From: Blastomonas aquatica
GTDB taxonomy: Bacteria; Pseudomonadota; Alphaproteobacteria; Sphingomonadales; Sphingomonadaceae
Assembly: GCF_014639875.1 (NCBI RefSeq)
Contig: NZ_BMGD01000001.1
Coordinates: forward strand, 620,001 to 684,000
Direction of reading: 5' to 3'
DNA length: 64,000 nt
Within the stretch, counting starts at the first letter, position 1, and the number at the start of each line of letters is the position of its first letter. The notes under the pieces are model-generated. The model did not search any database. It was not told the origin of the DNA and saw only the letters and a list, made by a program, of their open reading frames with translations. Of this stretch, positions 44,501 to 52,131 are shown piece after piece. The position numbers and the translations under genes were made by a program.

Positions 44501-44891
44501 GAATACCAAGCTGAACGATTTCCAGGGACAAATCGCTCCGAAGAACATTGCTTCGAGCCCCTGGTTCCACAAGGTCGATATTGCCATCCGTCAAGAGCTT
44601 CCGCTCTTTTTCGGCGGCAAAGTCGAACTTTCCGCTGAAATGGAAAACGTGCTGAACTTCATCGACAAGGACTGGGGTACCCTGCGCCAGGTCGGAGGCA
44701 GTGTTTCGGTAGCCAACGTTACTTGTCTGCAGACACCAGGCGACGCTGCTAGCACCGCCAATCTGTCGCAGCCCTGCACCCAGTTGCTCTATAGCAATAA
44801 CGCTGGTGCAACCTTCCGTGAGCCGACCATCCCAACCCAGCTCAATGGTTCGCTGTGGGGTATCCGGTTCGGTGTTCGCGTCAAATTTTGA
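41598..44891 (+). CDS. Oar-like TonB-dependent receptor with carboxypeptidase-regulatory-like domain
   Basis: A 1097-residue outer-membrane protein. A signal peptide (hydrophobic about 6-21, cleavage near AHAQ) precedes a carboxypeptidase regulatory-like fold at about 30-110 (SSVRGSVTGDGTPLAGAEV). A plug domain follows (starting near the SVIVVTASS TonB-box-like stretch) and then a long beta-barrel ending in phenylalanine (RFGVRVKF), the usual outer-membrane insertion signal. Oar-like proteins are found in sphingomonads and myxobacteria; the ligand is unknown. It is preceded by a long A/T-rich leader and followed by a strong terminator. Confidence 0.92.
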   Translation: MQIRYYLAASAAALSLATVMAAPAHAQETTSSVRGSVTGDGTPLAGAEVRVIHTPSGTVASTTTDAQGNFSTSGLRLGGPFTVEVNASGFEQSSVTDIFLQAGQAFRVPVALQSQSVIVVTASSVSAARDLDSGAGTVLTARDILGVANVNRDIRNLAARDPLVNLDPTNNSISIAGQNNRFNRFTVDGVAFGDPFGLEAGGLVSTRGPVPLDAIGEFSVEVAPVDIQQGFFQGGAINAQLKSGSNRFSFLGGALYQDQSLRGSRADDLTRTGSFESQIYTAQASGPIIKDKLFFAVTYERTRETVPADVQPSQLGITDAQIAQISGIAQSVYNFDTLGVADSIVESDDKLVTKLDWNVADGHRITATYIWNESRALAGQTGVGAINATSPTFFLLSNNYTLGSTNHFGIIQSNNQWSDNFSTQLRVSYADYVRLQEPVGGNRDFGEFLVCLDPTSVGIPTACSAGTRQLRFGPDFSRQANELDAQSLAVEFQATLNLNNHTVKLIAERRRQDIRNLFAQGVSGVFYFDSIADLEARNANQLSISTPLRGGLDTVAAEFQNNSWTFGIMDTIDLADNLTVVAGMRYDLFDTPDRPFANSDFLARYGFPNTSTLNGRSLFQPRFGVNWKPTDRLKIRGSAGIFGGGNPNVWISNNYSLPGPLLGTATVTRQANGTFTVGGLSGLSAPQVQALAAASLNGVSGGTGVPQQLLAGLQTGGASNARTNALDPNFNPISQWRVSGSVDYEADLGGLGDGWNFGADVIWSRVRDALEWTDLRSVANGTLPDGRPRYNLLPGVQASNNFDILLTNADRGYSWNAVARFSKRWGSGFFMNGAYTFSRVKDGNPGNSSVAFSNYTGSVNFDPNISAYGTSDFQRDNAVRFNFGFDNQLFGDNNTRFELFYNGRSGRRFSYTVTDPVANNNVRSNVFGVLGSNSRFLAYVPNVSSRTADPSVLYAANFDFDSFQRFVQNTKLNDFQGQIAPKNIASSPWFHKVDIAIRQELPLFFGGKVELSAEMENVLNFIDKDWGTLRQVGGSVSVANVTCLQTPGDAASTANLSQPCTQLLYSNNAGATFREPTIPTQLNGSLWGIRFGVRVKF

Positions 44892-44919
44892 TCATTTATC
44901 CTTCACGGGGAAACACATG

Positions 44920-44956
44920 GGGCGCGGTGGTTTCGACCACCGCGCCCTTTCTCTTT
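44920..44956 (+). terminator. Terminator of the TonB receptor gene
   Basis: A perfect 11-bp G/C stem (44920-44930 with 44937-44947) around TTTCGA, followed by TTTCTCTTT. Confidence 0.93.
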
Positions 44957-44981
44957 GGGTTGCCGGGCAGACCCGGCGCAC

Positions 44982-45022
44982 AAAAAAGGCCCCCTGTTCC
45001 GATTCGGGAACAGGGGGCCTTT
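44982..45022 (-). terminator. Bidirectional-type terminator downstream of thrS
   Basis: A perfect 16-bp stem AAAGGCCCCCTGTTCC (44985-45000) with its complement at 45007-45022 and a six-base loop. A-residues on the left act as the T-tract for thrS, which reads leftward. It backs up the TonB receptor terminator from the other direction. Confidence 0.92.
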
Positions 45023-45047
45023 CGAGTCCGTCGAATGACCGGACGGA

Positions 45048-47060
45048 TCAGCCCTTCAGGTCGGGCGGCAGCGCCTCGTTCTTGAGCATCGCCACGACCT
45101 CGTCGAGCGACAGGAACTGCTGTTGCTGCTGGCCCAGGCGGCGCAATGCGACGGTGCGCTTTTCGGCCTCCTGCTTGCCGACGACCAAGATATTGGGCAC
45201 CCGGCCGACCGAATGCTCGCGCACCTTGTAGTTGATCTTCTCGTTGCGCAGATCCTCCTCGACCCGGATCCCTGCCGCCTGCAGCGCCGCAACAACCTCG
45301 CGCGCATAATCGTCCGCGTCCGAGACGATCGTTGCAACCACCGCCTGCACCGGCGCGAGCCACAGCGGGAACTTGCCGGCATAATGCTCGATCAGGATGC
45401 CGATAAATCGCTCGTAGCTGCCGAGGATCGCACGGTGCAGCATGACCGGGCGGTGGCGGTTGCCGTCCTCGGCGATATAGCTCGCATCGAGCCGTTCGGG
45501 CAGCACGGTGTCGGTCTGGATCGTGCCGACCTGCCAGGTGCGGCCGATCGCGTCGGTCAAGTGGAACTCGAGCTTGGGCGCATAGAACGCGCCTTCGCCC
45601 GGCAGCTCTTCCCAGCCCCATTCTTCGGTGTTGCGGCCAGTTGCGGCAACCGCATCGCGCATTGATTGCTCGGACCAGTCCCACATTTCATCGGTGCCGA
45701 ACCGCTTTTCGGGGCGCAGTGCGAGCTTGATCGCATAATCGCCAAAGCCCAGATCCTTGTAGACCACATCAAGCAGGTCGCAGAATTTGCTGATCTCGTC
45801 GACCAATTGGTCCTCGCGGCAGAAGATGTGCGCATCGTCCTGGGTGAACTGGCGTACCCGCATCAGCCCGTGCAGCGCGCCGTGCGGCTCGTTGCGATGG
45901 CAGCAGCCCATTTCGGCGAGCCTGAGCGGCAGGTCGCGATAGCTCTTGATCCCCTGGCGGAAGATCAGCACGTGCGCGGGGCAGTTCATCGGCTTTAAGG
46001 CCATCCATGCGGCATCGTTCGACACCACCGGGCCCTCGTCCTCGGTGTTGGGCACCTCGTCGGGGATGACGAACATGTTCTCGCGATACTTGCCCCAGTG
46101 GCCCGATTGCTCCCACTGACGCGCATCCATCACCTGCGGGGTCTTGACCTCAAGATAGCCAGCTGCATCCAGACGGCGGCGCATGTACGCCTCGAGCGCG
46201 CGATAGATCACGAAGCCGCGCGGGTGCCAGAACACCGATCCGTGTGCCTCGGCCTGAAGGTGGAACAGGTCCATCTCCGCGCCGATCTTGCGGTGGTCGC
46301 GCTTCGCCGCTTCTTCCAGCCGCACCAGATGCGCATCGAGCTGCTTCTTGTTGAGCCATCCGGTGCCATAGATCCGCGACAATTGCGGGTTGCGCTGGTC
46401 GCCGCGCCAGTACGCGCCCGACACGCGGGTCAGCTTGAACGCATTGGGGTCGAGCTTGCCGGTCGAGGCCAGATGCGGGCCGCGGCACATGTCCATCCAC
46501 GCACCGGGACGTCCGGGCTCGCCCGACCAGTACACCGTCAGCTCTTCGTCATCGGGAAGCTCGGCGGCCCATTCGGCCTTGAAGCTTTCGCCTGCCGCCT
46601 GCCAGCGTTCGATCAGGTCGCTGCGGCTCCACACCTCGCGCACGAGCGGCAGATCGGCGGCGATGATGCGGCGCATCTCGGCCTCGATCGCGGGCAGATC
46701 CTCGTCGGTGAACGGGCGTTCGGCAGGCGCAAAGTCGTAATAGAAGCCATCGTCGGTCGAGGGGCCGAAGGTGATCTGCGTGCCAGGAAACAGGCTCTGC
46801 ACCGCTTCGGCGAGAATATGTGCAAAGTCGTGCCGCGCCAGCTCGAGCGCATCAGCCTCGTCGCGCGCGGTGACCAGCGCCAGCTGCGCATCCCCCTCGA
46901 ACGGCCGCATGATATCGCGCAGCTCGCCATCGACACGCGCGGCGATGGCAGCCTTGGCAAGGCCGGGGCCGATCGCGGCAGCCACATCTGCCGGGGTCGA
47001 TCCTTGCGGCATTTCGCGCACCGAGCCGTCGGGCAGGCTGATCTTCAGAAGCTGGGACAT
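45048..47060 (-). CDS. thrS: Threonyl-tRNA synthetase
   Basis: A 670-residue class II synthetase. The N-terminal TGS domain ([15 protein letters not shown]) is followed by the editing domain with [11 protein letters not shown] and the catalytic core containing [36 protein letters not shown] and a C-terminal anticodon-binding domain. I chose the ATG at 47060 because it begins the TGS domain; the frame continues 12 codons further. Confidence 0.97.
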   Translation of the reverse strand: MSQLLKISLPDGSVREMPQGSTPADVAAAIGPGLAKAAIAARVDGELRDIMRPFEGDAQLALVTARDEADALELARHDFAHILAEAVQSLFPGTQITFGPSTDDGFYYDFAPAERPFTDEDLPAIEAEMRRIIAADLPLVREVWSRSDLIERWQAAGESFKAEWAAELPDDEELTVYWSGEPGRPGAWMDMCRGPHLASTGKLDPNAFKLTRVSGAYWRGDQRNPQLSRIYGTGWLNKKQLDAHLVRLEEAAKRDHRKIGAEMDLFHLQAEAHGSVFWHPRGFVIYRALEAYMRRRLDAAGYLEVKTPQVMDARQWEQSGHWGKYRENMFVIPDEVPNTEDEGPVVSNDAAWMALKPMNCPAHVLIFRQGIKSYRDLPLRLAEMGCCHRNEPHGALHGLMRVRQFTQDDAHIFCREDQLVDEISKFCDLLDVVYKDLGFGDYAIKLALRPEKRFGTDEMWDWSEQSMRDAVAATGRNTEEWGWEELPGEGAFYAPKLEFHLTDAIGRTWQVGTIQTDTVLPERLDASYIAEDGNRHRPVMLHRAILGSYERFIGILIEHYAGKFPLWLAPVQAVVATIVSDADDYAREVVAALQAAGIRVEEDLRNEKINYKVREHSVGRVPNILVVGKQEAEKRTVALRRLGQQQQQFLSLDEVVAMLKNEALPPDLKG

Positions 47061-47330
47061 ATCGTGTGTCTTTCTTGTCGCTTGTTCCTGCGCCATGGCA
47101 CAATCCGGCGCAGCCCAAAAGGGGCCAAGTTTCAGCGCCGGTGATGAGAGGAAGTGCGAGGAGCCGACGCCAAAGCCACCCGCACACGGGTGGCTGGCAA
47201 TCGCGAAAGTCAGCCCGCGTCTGCCCGCCCCCGGTCGCCCGGAGTGGTGGTAGTCGCAAGGGTGGTGCGGATGCTCGCCATGGGCCGGGTATAGCGGGGG
47301 TTGGCGGGCGAGTCACTAGGGCGGGTGCAA
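47061..47330. other. Non-coding stretch upstream of thrS
   Basis: The thrS promoter presumably lies here. I see no gene, no recognisable riboswitch and no T-box. Together with the repeat at 47331-47461 and the promoter region to 47569 it makes up the 509-bp gap between the divergent thrS and the small-membrane-protein cluster. Confidence 0.4.
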
Positions 47331-47461
47331 TCCCCTCTCCCCTCCCGCTTGCGGGAGTGGTGGCTGAGCCGAAGGCGAAGCCGGGGTGGGCCTGAGCCGC
47401 AGGCAATTCGAGGCCCACCCCGGTTCAGCAAGCTGAACCTGCCCCTCCCGCAAGCGGGAGT
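47331..47461. repeat. Long nested palindromic repeat, family A', copy 2
   Basis: The left end CCCCTCCCGCTTGCGGGAG (47339-47357) is matched by CCCCTCCCGCAAGCGGGAG (47442-47460). Inside, CCGGGGTGGGCCT faces AGGCCCACCCCGG (47411-47423). It is closely related to the element at 38772-38913. Confidence 0.87.
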
Positions 47462-47510
47462 GCAGAAGCAAACTGGGCGACAAGCACGCCAATCCTTTTA
47501 TCAAGGACGC

Positions 47511-47537
47511 TTGACATCTGATCTTGAAGAAGACAAT
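47511..47537 (+). promoter_or_regulatory. Candidate promoter of the small-membrane-protein/HTH cluster
   Basis: A perfect TTGACA (47511-47516) is followed by GACAAT (47532-47537), a partial -10 match with a 15-bp spacer, some 30 bp before the first gene of the cluster. A short ACAT...ATGT dyad around the boxes could be an operator for the HTH protein; this is inference. Confidence 0.4.
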
Positions 47538-47569
47538 GTTCCTTTACATCGAATCAAGGGAGCTTGACC

Positions 47570-47746
47570 ATGAATGCTTATCACCATGCCCTGTGCTGGG
47601 CTGTTGCCATTTTGGGCGTGGCCGTGCTGAACGTGGCCGACCTGATCTCCGACGGCACTGCGCAGGCGTTGTTTACGGGCCTTCCCATCCTCGCGGTGAT
47701 GTCGGTCGCGCGGCGTGGCCGGTGCCTGCGCAGCAAGGCCTGCTGA
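47570..47746 (+). CDS. 58-residue two-span hypothetical membrane protein
   Basis: A very small protein with two hydrophobic segments (ALCWAVAILGVAVLNVADL and ALFTGLPILAVMSVA) and a basic C-terminus (RRGRCLRSKAC). The ATG at 47570 has GGGAG upstream. It opens a tightly packed cluster: only 3 bp separate it from the next gene. No family recognised. Confidence 0.65.
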   Translation: MNAYHHALCWAVAILGVAVLNVADLISDGTAQALFTGLPILAVMSVARRGRCLRSKAC

Positions 47747-47749
47747 ACG

Positions 47750-48187
47750 ATGCGCGCCAAGGATCATCCCGCGATGCGGCGCTATATCCGCCGGTTCATC
47801 CCGATCACCTTCGTGTATCTCGCCTCGATCATGCTGGCGACCGCGATGATCCCGGATAACGCTCCGGCCAGCGTGCTCACCATCGCCCTGGCTCTGGTGC
47901 CAGGCCTTGCCGTGCTGGGTTGGCTCTGGGCGATGGGGCGGCTGCTGATCGAACTCGACGATGAATATCTGCGGATGCTCGAGGTCCGCAAGTTTCTGGT
48001 CGCCACAGCCATTACTCTGGCGGTCACCAGCGTGTGGGGCATATTGGAGCTGTACGCCGCCGATATCCCAAGGATGGCGATCTTCTATGTCTTCCCGATG
48101 TGGTGCGTCGGCCTGGTGGTCGGCCAGATCGTCAACCGCTCCGCCTTCGGTGACCAGGACAGCTGCCACCTGGCAAGCGACCGCTAA
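47750..48187 (+). CDS. Small four-span membrane protein, paralogue 1
   Basis: A 145-residue protein with four predicted membrane helices. Between helices 2 and 3 stands GRLLIELDDEYLRMLEVRKFLVATAITL, closely matched by the next gene (FRLLVEIDDEYQRLLFVKQTLLATALTL). The conserved acidic DDEYxR in a cytoplasmic loop resembles, from memory, a proteobacterial family with D-E-L-Q-R-R in the same place that is often encoded beside HTH regulators. Function unknown. Confidence 0.75.
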   Translation: MRAKDHPAMRRYIRRFIPITFVYLASIMLATAMIPDNAPASVLTIALALVPGLAVLGWLWAMGRLLIELDDEYLRMLEVRKFLVATAITLAVTSVWGILELYAADIPRMAIFYVFPMWCVGLVVGQIVNRSAFGDQDSCHLASDR

Positions 48188-48188
48188 A

Positions 48189-48593
48189 ATGACACCGCGT
48201 AAGAGAATGCCCGGTTACATGCGGCGCTATACCCTGCGGTTGATGCTGTTCATGGGATCGTACATGGCGATCCTCACCGGCAGCCTGCTGTTCGCCCGCA
48301 ACGGGGCCGACCACGCCCAGGCGACGCTGATCGGGCTGGCCTTGATCAGTGCCTTTCCCATCGTCGGGGTGTTCTGGGCGATCTTCCGGCTGCTGGTCGA
48401 GATCGACGACGAGTACCAGCGGCTGCTGTTCGTCAAGCAGACGCTGCTTGCCACCGCTCTCACGCTCGCCATCGTGACAGTCTGGCAGTTCCTGAAGGTC
48501 TTTGGTGTCGTCACCGACGGCCCGCAATGGATGGGGGCCATCTGGTTTGCGATGCTGGGGATTGCCACGCCGATCGTGCGGTGGCGCGCATGA
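48189..48593 (+). CDS. Small four-span membrane protein, paralogue 2
   Basis: A 134-residue protein, paralogous to the preceding one (shared MRRY start region, DDEYxR loop, order of helices). It starts 1 bp after the previous stop and its own stop overlaps the HTH gene (ATGA). Tandem duplication followed by divergence is the simplest reading. I chose the ATG at 48189; longer frames only shadow paralogue 1. Confidence 0.77.
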   Translation: MTPRKRMPGYMRRYTLRLMLFMGSYMAILTGSLLFARNGADHAQATLIGLALISAFPIVGVFWAIFRLLVEIDDEYQRLLFVKQTLLATALTLAIVTVWQFLKVFGVVTDGPQWMGAIWFAMLGIATPIVRWRA

Positions 48594-48781
48594 AAAACCG
48601 GCTTAAGGTGCTGCGCGCCGAGCGGGACTGGACGCAGGGCGACCTTGCCAATGCGCTGGCGATCTCGCGGCAGAGCATCAACGCGATCGAGACCGGGAAA
48701 TACGACCCCTCGCTGCCGCTGGCGTTCCGAATCGCCGACCTGTTCGACCTGCCGATCGAGGCGATTTTTCTGCGTGATTGA
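48590..48781 (+). CDS. Cro/CI (XRE)-family HTH transcriptional regulator
   Basis: A 63-residue protein consisting of just the helix-turn-helix domain (MKNRLKVLRAERDWTQGDLA and ISRQSINAIETGKYDPSLPLAFRIADLF), of the short YozG-like type. The ATGA overlap with the preceding membrane-protein gene implies coupled expression. It probably autoregulates the cluster, and the membrane proteins may modulate it, but this is inference. Confidence 0.88.
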   Translation: MKNRLKVLRAERDWTQGDLANALAISRQSINAIETGKYDPSLPLAFRIADLFDLPIEAIFLRD

Positions 48782-48829
48782 TGACGGCGGCGCGCGCCCG
48801 CCCCTGTTGTTGAACCCTGGGAGACTGTC

Positions 48830-49759
48830 ATGAAGAAATTGCTGCGTGCTGCCCTTGTGGCGGCAACCCTTGCTGCTGCACTGAACCCGCCTGCCCTCGC
48901 CAATCCGATGCAGTCCCCTGGCACTGGCGCGGCCGCACCGTCATCCGCGCAGGTTGATCGGACACGGTTTACCGATACCGTCGTCGGCACTGGCCCCGAT
49001 GTCATCCTGATCCCGGGCCTGGCCAGCCCGCGCGCAGTCTGGGACCGGACGGTCGAGCAGCTCCAAGGGCGCTACCGCCTGCATCTGGTCCAGGTCCGGG
49101 GCTTTGGCGATGATCCGGGAGCCAATGCCAGCGGCCCTGTGCTCGAGCCGTTCGTCGAGGATGTTGCCGACTACATCCGCGAAGCGGGGCTGAAAAGGCC
49201 GGCGGTGATCGGCCACTCGATGGGTGGTCTGACCGCCGCGATGATCGCCGCGCGGTATCCCGACCTGCTGGGCCGGGTGCTGATCGAGGACAGCCTGCCG
49301 TTTATCGGCCTGATCTTCTCGCCGATGGCGACGGTCGATGCGGTGCGTCCGCAGGCCGATGCACTGCTCAAGGCGGCGCTCGCTGCCGGACCGCGCGCGC
49401 AAGATCCCGCCGACCCGACGCTCGCCACGATGTCGGCAACCGAGGCCGGGCGCAGGCAGGTGATGGCGTGGAGCGCCACCGCTGATCATCGTGTCACCGC
49501 GCAGGCGTTCCATGATGTGCTGCTCACCGATATCCGTCCGGACCTGGGCAGGATCACCACGCAGGTCACTGTGCTGTACCCCTATGACTCGGTGGTGGGG
49601 CCGGTGGACTATGTCGATGCACTCTATGCTAACGCGTATGCGGGGCTGAACCGGGTGAGCCTGAAACGCATCGACGCCAGCCGCCATTTCATCATGCTCG
49701 ATCAGCCCGAACGCTTCGCCGCCGCCGTAGATAGCTTCCTGCTGGGCTATGGCGAATAG
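48830..49759 (+). CDS. Exported alpha/beta hydrolase
   Basis: A 309-residue hydrolase with a signal peptide (KKLLRAALVAATLAAALNPPALA, residues 2-24, typical n-h-c pattern) and the nucleophile elbow IGHSMGGLTA. The acid is likely in YPYDSVVG and the catalytic His in DASRHFIMLD. Substrate unknown. It follows the HTH gene by 48 bp in the same direction and could belong to the same transcription unit. Confidence 0.85.
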   Translation: MKKLLRAALVAATLAAALNPPALANPMQSPGTGAAAPSSAQVDRTRFTDTVVGTGPDVILIPGLASPRAVWDRTVEQLQGRYRLHLVQVRGFGDDPGANASGPVLEPFVEDVADYIREAGLKRPAVIGHSMGGLTAAMIAARYPDLLGRVLIEDSLPFIGLIFSPMATVDAVRPQADALLKAALAAGPRAQDPADPTLATMSATEAGRRQVMAWSATADHRVTAQAFHDVLLTDIRPDLGRITTQVTVLYPYDSVVGPVDYVDALYANAYAGLNRVSLKRIDASRHFIMLDQPERFAAAVDSFLLGYGE

Positions 49760-49785
49760 CGCCGCGCTGGGCTAAGCCGCCCGGC

Positions 49786-50556
49786 ATGAACCAGCACAAC
49801 ACCAGCTTCCTCGATCGCGCCGATCGGCCGCGGATCGTCTATCATCATCGCCGCGCGAGCGAGGCACGTGCTTCTGCTCCGACGATGGTGTTTCTGCCCG
49901 GCTATGCCAGCGACATGACGGGTACAAAGGCGCTCGCGCTTGATGGCTGGGCCGAACGCGAAGGTCTCGCGATGCTGCGCTTCGATTACGCCGGTTGTGG
50001 TGCCAGTGGCGGTGGTTTCGAGGATCAGGGACTGGCCGACTGGCGCGACGATGCACTGGCATTGATCGATACCGTGGTTGACGGCCCTGTTCTGCTGATC
50101 GGATCATCGATGGGCGGCTGGCTGGCGCTGTTGGTCGCACTCGCCCGGCCCAAGCGGGTGGCAGGCATCGCCGGCATCGCCGCTGCGCCCGATTTCACGA
50201 TGTGGGGCTTCAGTCAGGAAGAGAAGATAACGCTGCTGACCGAAGGTCGGCTGGAAAAGCCCAGCGACTACGGCCCCGAACCGATGGTGACGACACGCAA
50301 GTTCTGGCAGTCGGGTGAGGGCAACCGCGTGCTGATCGGCGAGATCGCGATCGATTGTCCGGTGCGGCTGATCCAGGGGCAGAACGATGCCGATGTGCCG
50401 TGGCAATATGCGCTGGAAACGCAGAAACAGCTGCGCAGCGCTGACGTCCAACTGCTGCTGATCAAGGATGGCGACCACCGCCTGTCGCGCGACACCGACA
50501 TCGCCCTGCTGATCCAGACGGTGGGGAACCTGTTGGGAAGTCTGGCGGAAGCCTGA
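49786..50556 (+). CDS. Cytosolic alpha/beta hydrolase (ABHD10-like)
   Basis: A 256-residue hydrolase without a signal peptide. The oxyanion region reads FLPGYASDMTGTKA, the nucleophile elbow IGSSMGGWLAL, and the C-terminal catalytic part includes GQNDADVPWQYA and KDGDHRLSRD. This set of motifs recalls ABHD10-type (acyl-protein or acyl-glucuronide) esterases. It lies 26 bp after the exported hydrolase. Confidence 0.82.
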   Translation: MNQHNTSFLDRADRPRIVYHHRRASEARASAPTMVFLPGYASDMTGTKALALDGWAEREGLAMLRFDYAGCGASGGGFEDQGLADWRDDALALIDTVVDGPVLLIGSSMGGWLALLVALARPKRVAGIAGIAAAPDFTMWGFSQEEKITLLTEGRLEKPSDYGPEPMVTTRKFWQSGEGNRVLIGEIAIDCPVRLIQGQNDADVPWQYALETQKQLRSADVQLLLIKDGDHRLSRDTDIALLIQTVGNLLGSLAEA

Positions 50557-50559
50557 CCG

Positions 50560-50633
50560 TTTTCCGGCGAAAGCCGGAATCCACAGCGGCTACAGCGCAA
50601 TCCTGCCCCTAGGCGCCGGCTTACGCCGGAGAA
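50560..50633. repeat. Family B inverted repeat, copy 4
   Basis: The arms TTTCCGGCGAAAGCCGGAAT (50560-50579) and GGCGCCGGCTTACGCCGGAG (50612-50631) pair imperfectly and are each hairpins. The element lies in the convergent space between the ABHD10-like hydrolase and the thioesterase gene. Confidence 0.82.
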
Positions 50634-50643
50634 CGGGCTGCAA

Positions 50644-51051
50644 TCAAACCAGCGTTGCCTGACGCACGATCGGTCTTGGGCGGTGGTTGTCGTCGAGCGC
50701 GACGAAGGTGAACAGTCCGCTGGTGACGCGCACCTCCTGTTCGCCGCGATCGCGGGTGGCGATCACGTCGAGCCGGATCGCGATCGAGGTCCGGCCCACC
50801 CGCTCGACCTCGGCATAGACCGAAATGATGTCACGCAGCAGGATCGGCGCGAGGAACTGCATCGTCTCGATCGCGACGGTGGCGCAGGGCCCCTGCACCT
50901 CGCGGCTGGCGACGATGCCGCCGGCAATATCCATCTGAGCCAGCACCCAGCCGCCAAAGATATGGCCGTTGGAGTTGATGTCCGCCGGCGCAGGCACCAC
51001 CCGCAGCACCGGGTCGCGGCATTCAGTCAGGCGATCAGCAGACGCGTTCAT
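50644..51051 (-). CDS. Acyl-CoA thioesterase (YciA-like hotdog fold)
   Basis: A 135-residue hotdog-fold thioesterase with the YciA-type signature DINSNGHIFGGWVLAQMDIAGG, which contains the catalytic Asp/Asn region, and the family strand IETMQFLAPILLRD. It is predicted to hydrolyse medium- or short-chain acyl-CoA in the cytosol. The ATG at 51051 has a G-rich ribosome-binding stretch upstream (TTGGGGGG). Confidence 0.9.
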   Translation of the reverse strand: MNASADRLTECRDPVLRVVPAPADINSNGHIFGGWVLAQMDIAGGIVASREVQGPCATVAIETMQFLAPILLRDIISVYAEVERVGRTSIAIRLDVIATRDRGEQEVRVTSGLFTFVALDDNHRPRPIVRQATLV

Positions 51052-51074
51052 GGCATTACCCCCCAATGCGGAAA

Positions 51075-51365
51075 TTACGGAGCGTCGGGATCGAGCGCGT
51101 CGTCTATCGATTCGTCATGCCCGGTTCCGCTGGAAAGGAACACCAGCCCCATCAGCGCGGCGGTGAGCAGCATGGTAAAGCCGATCCCCAAAGCAGCAGC
51201 GATATACAGATGGATCGAGACCGTGCCGTGCAGCAGGAACAGCACGCCCAAAATGCTGACCACCGCAAGCGATGTGGCGGCGGCCATCCAGCCCATCACC
51301 CGCCAATAGCGGGCCCAGGCAAAGCGGGCGTAATCGGGATCGTCGAGATTGGAAAAGCGCGGCAT
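51075..51365 (-). CDS. Small two-span hypothetical membrane protein
   Basis: A 96-residue protein with a short N-terminal aromatic-rich segment (DYARFAWARYWRVMGW) and two hydrophobic helices (AAATSLAVVSILGVLFLLHG and IAAALGIGFTMLLTAALMGLVFL), ending in an acidic tail (GHDESIDDALDPDAP). No family recognised. I chose the ATG at 51365; little or no leader with a ribosome-binding site is visible. It lies 23 bp upstream of the thioesterase gene and is divergent from the CBS gene. Confidence 0.65.
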   Translation of the reverse strand: MPRFSNLDDPDYARFAWARYWRVMGWMAAATSLAVVSILGVLFLLHGTVSIHLYIAAALGIGFTMLLTAALMGLVFLSSGTGHDESIDDALDPDAP

Positions 51366-51507
51366 GTATAATGATATAGGTCGAGATGCCTTTTCTTTCC
51401 AAGCATTTCGTGGGACCATCGTCAGGCTTGAGTCGCCATGGCGGCGTTCAAAATCCCTGCGCCGCCACACCATAAGGGGCCGAGCCTCGCTTAGGAGGGC
51501 GCATGCC

Positions 51508-51936
51508 ATGACGATTGCCAATATTCTATCCGGACGCGATGGCGCGGTGCATCAATGCACTTGCAGTGCCACCGTGCGCGATGCCGCCAACCTGCTGGCG
51601 GAAAAACGCATCGGTGCGCTGCCGATCGTTCGCGATGGCGAGGTCGTCGGCATCTTTTCCGAGCGCGATCTGGTTTATCGGCTGCATTCCGATGGCCCCG
51701 ATATTCTTGACCAGCCGGTCGAAAAAGCGATGACCGCACCCGCGATTACGGTGTCCCCCGATACCCAGGTGATGTCGGCATTGTCGCTGATGTCCCGGCG
51801 CCGCATCCGCCATTTGCCCGTAATCGATGGTGACGTCCTGGTCGGCTTTGTCTCGATCGGTGATTTGGTAAAATACCGGATCGACAAAATCGAAGGCGAG
51901 GCCGCCGCGCTGAGGGATTATATCCAAAGCGTTTGA
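51508..51936 (+). CDS. Two-CBS-domain protein
   Basis: A 142-residue protein made of two CBS motifs (RIGALPIVRDGEVVGIFSERDL and RIRHLPVIDGDVLVGFVSIGDLVKYRI), of the stand-alone type that senses adenine nucleotides. The ATG at 51508 has a strong AGGAGGG eight bases upstream; another ATG five bases before is out of frame. Confidence 0.92.
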   Translation: MTIANILSGRDGAVHQCTCSATVRDAANLLAEKRIGALPIVRDGEVVGIFSERDLVYRLHSDGPDILDQPVEKAMTAPAITVSPDTQVMSALSLMSRRRIRHLPVIDGDVLVGFVSIGDLVKYRIDKIEGEAAALRDYIQSV

Positions 51937-51966
51937 GTATTCCGCCCCGCCAGTATGGGTGTCACC

Positions 51967-52111
51967 CGAAGGCGCGAAGGCGCGGAGATTTCCGTTCTCC
52001 GGCGAAAGCCGGAGCCCAGAGGCGAGAATGCGCTACCTAACTCCTGGGCTCCGGCTTTCGCCGGAGAACAGTGAGCCGCGAAAAGACCCTTCGCGCCTTC
52101 GCGTTTTCGCG
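51967..52111. repeat. Composite nested inverted repeat, family D enclosing family B
   Basis: Outer arms GAAGGCGCGAAGGCGCGGA (51968-51986) and the inverse (TTCGCGCCTTCGCGTTTTCG, 52090-52109) enclose a family B unit (TTCTCCGGCGAAAGCCGGAG at 51995-52014, then CTCCGGCTTTCGCCGGAGAA at 52050-52069). The outer arms relate to the tandem CTTCGCGT palindrome at 7498-7576. The element lies between the convergent CBS and HerA-like genes; I see no gene in this space. Confidence 0.83.
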
Positions 52112-52131
52112 TGAACCAGCCTTTCTCCCCT

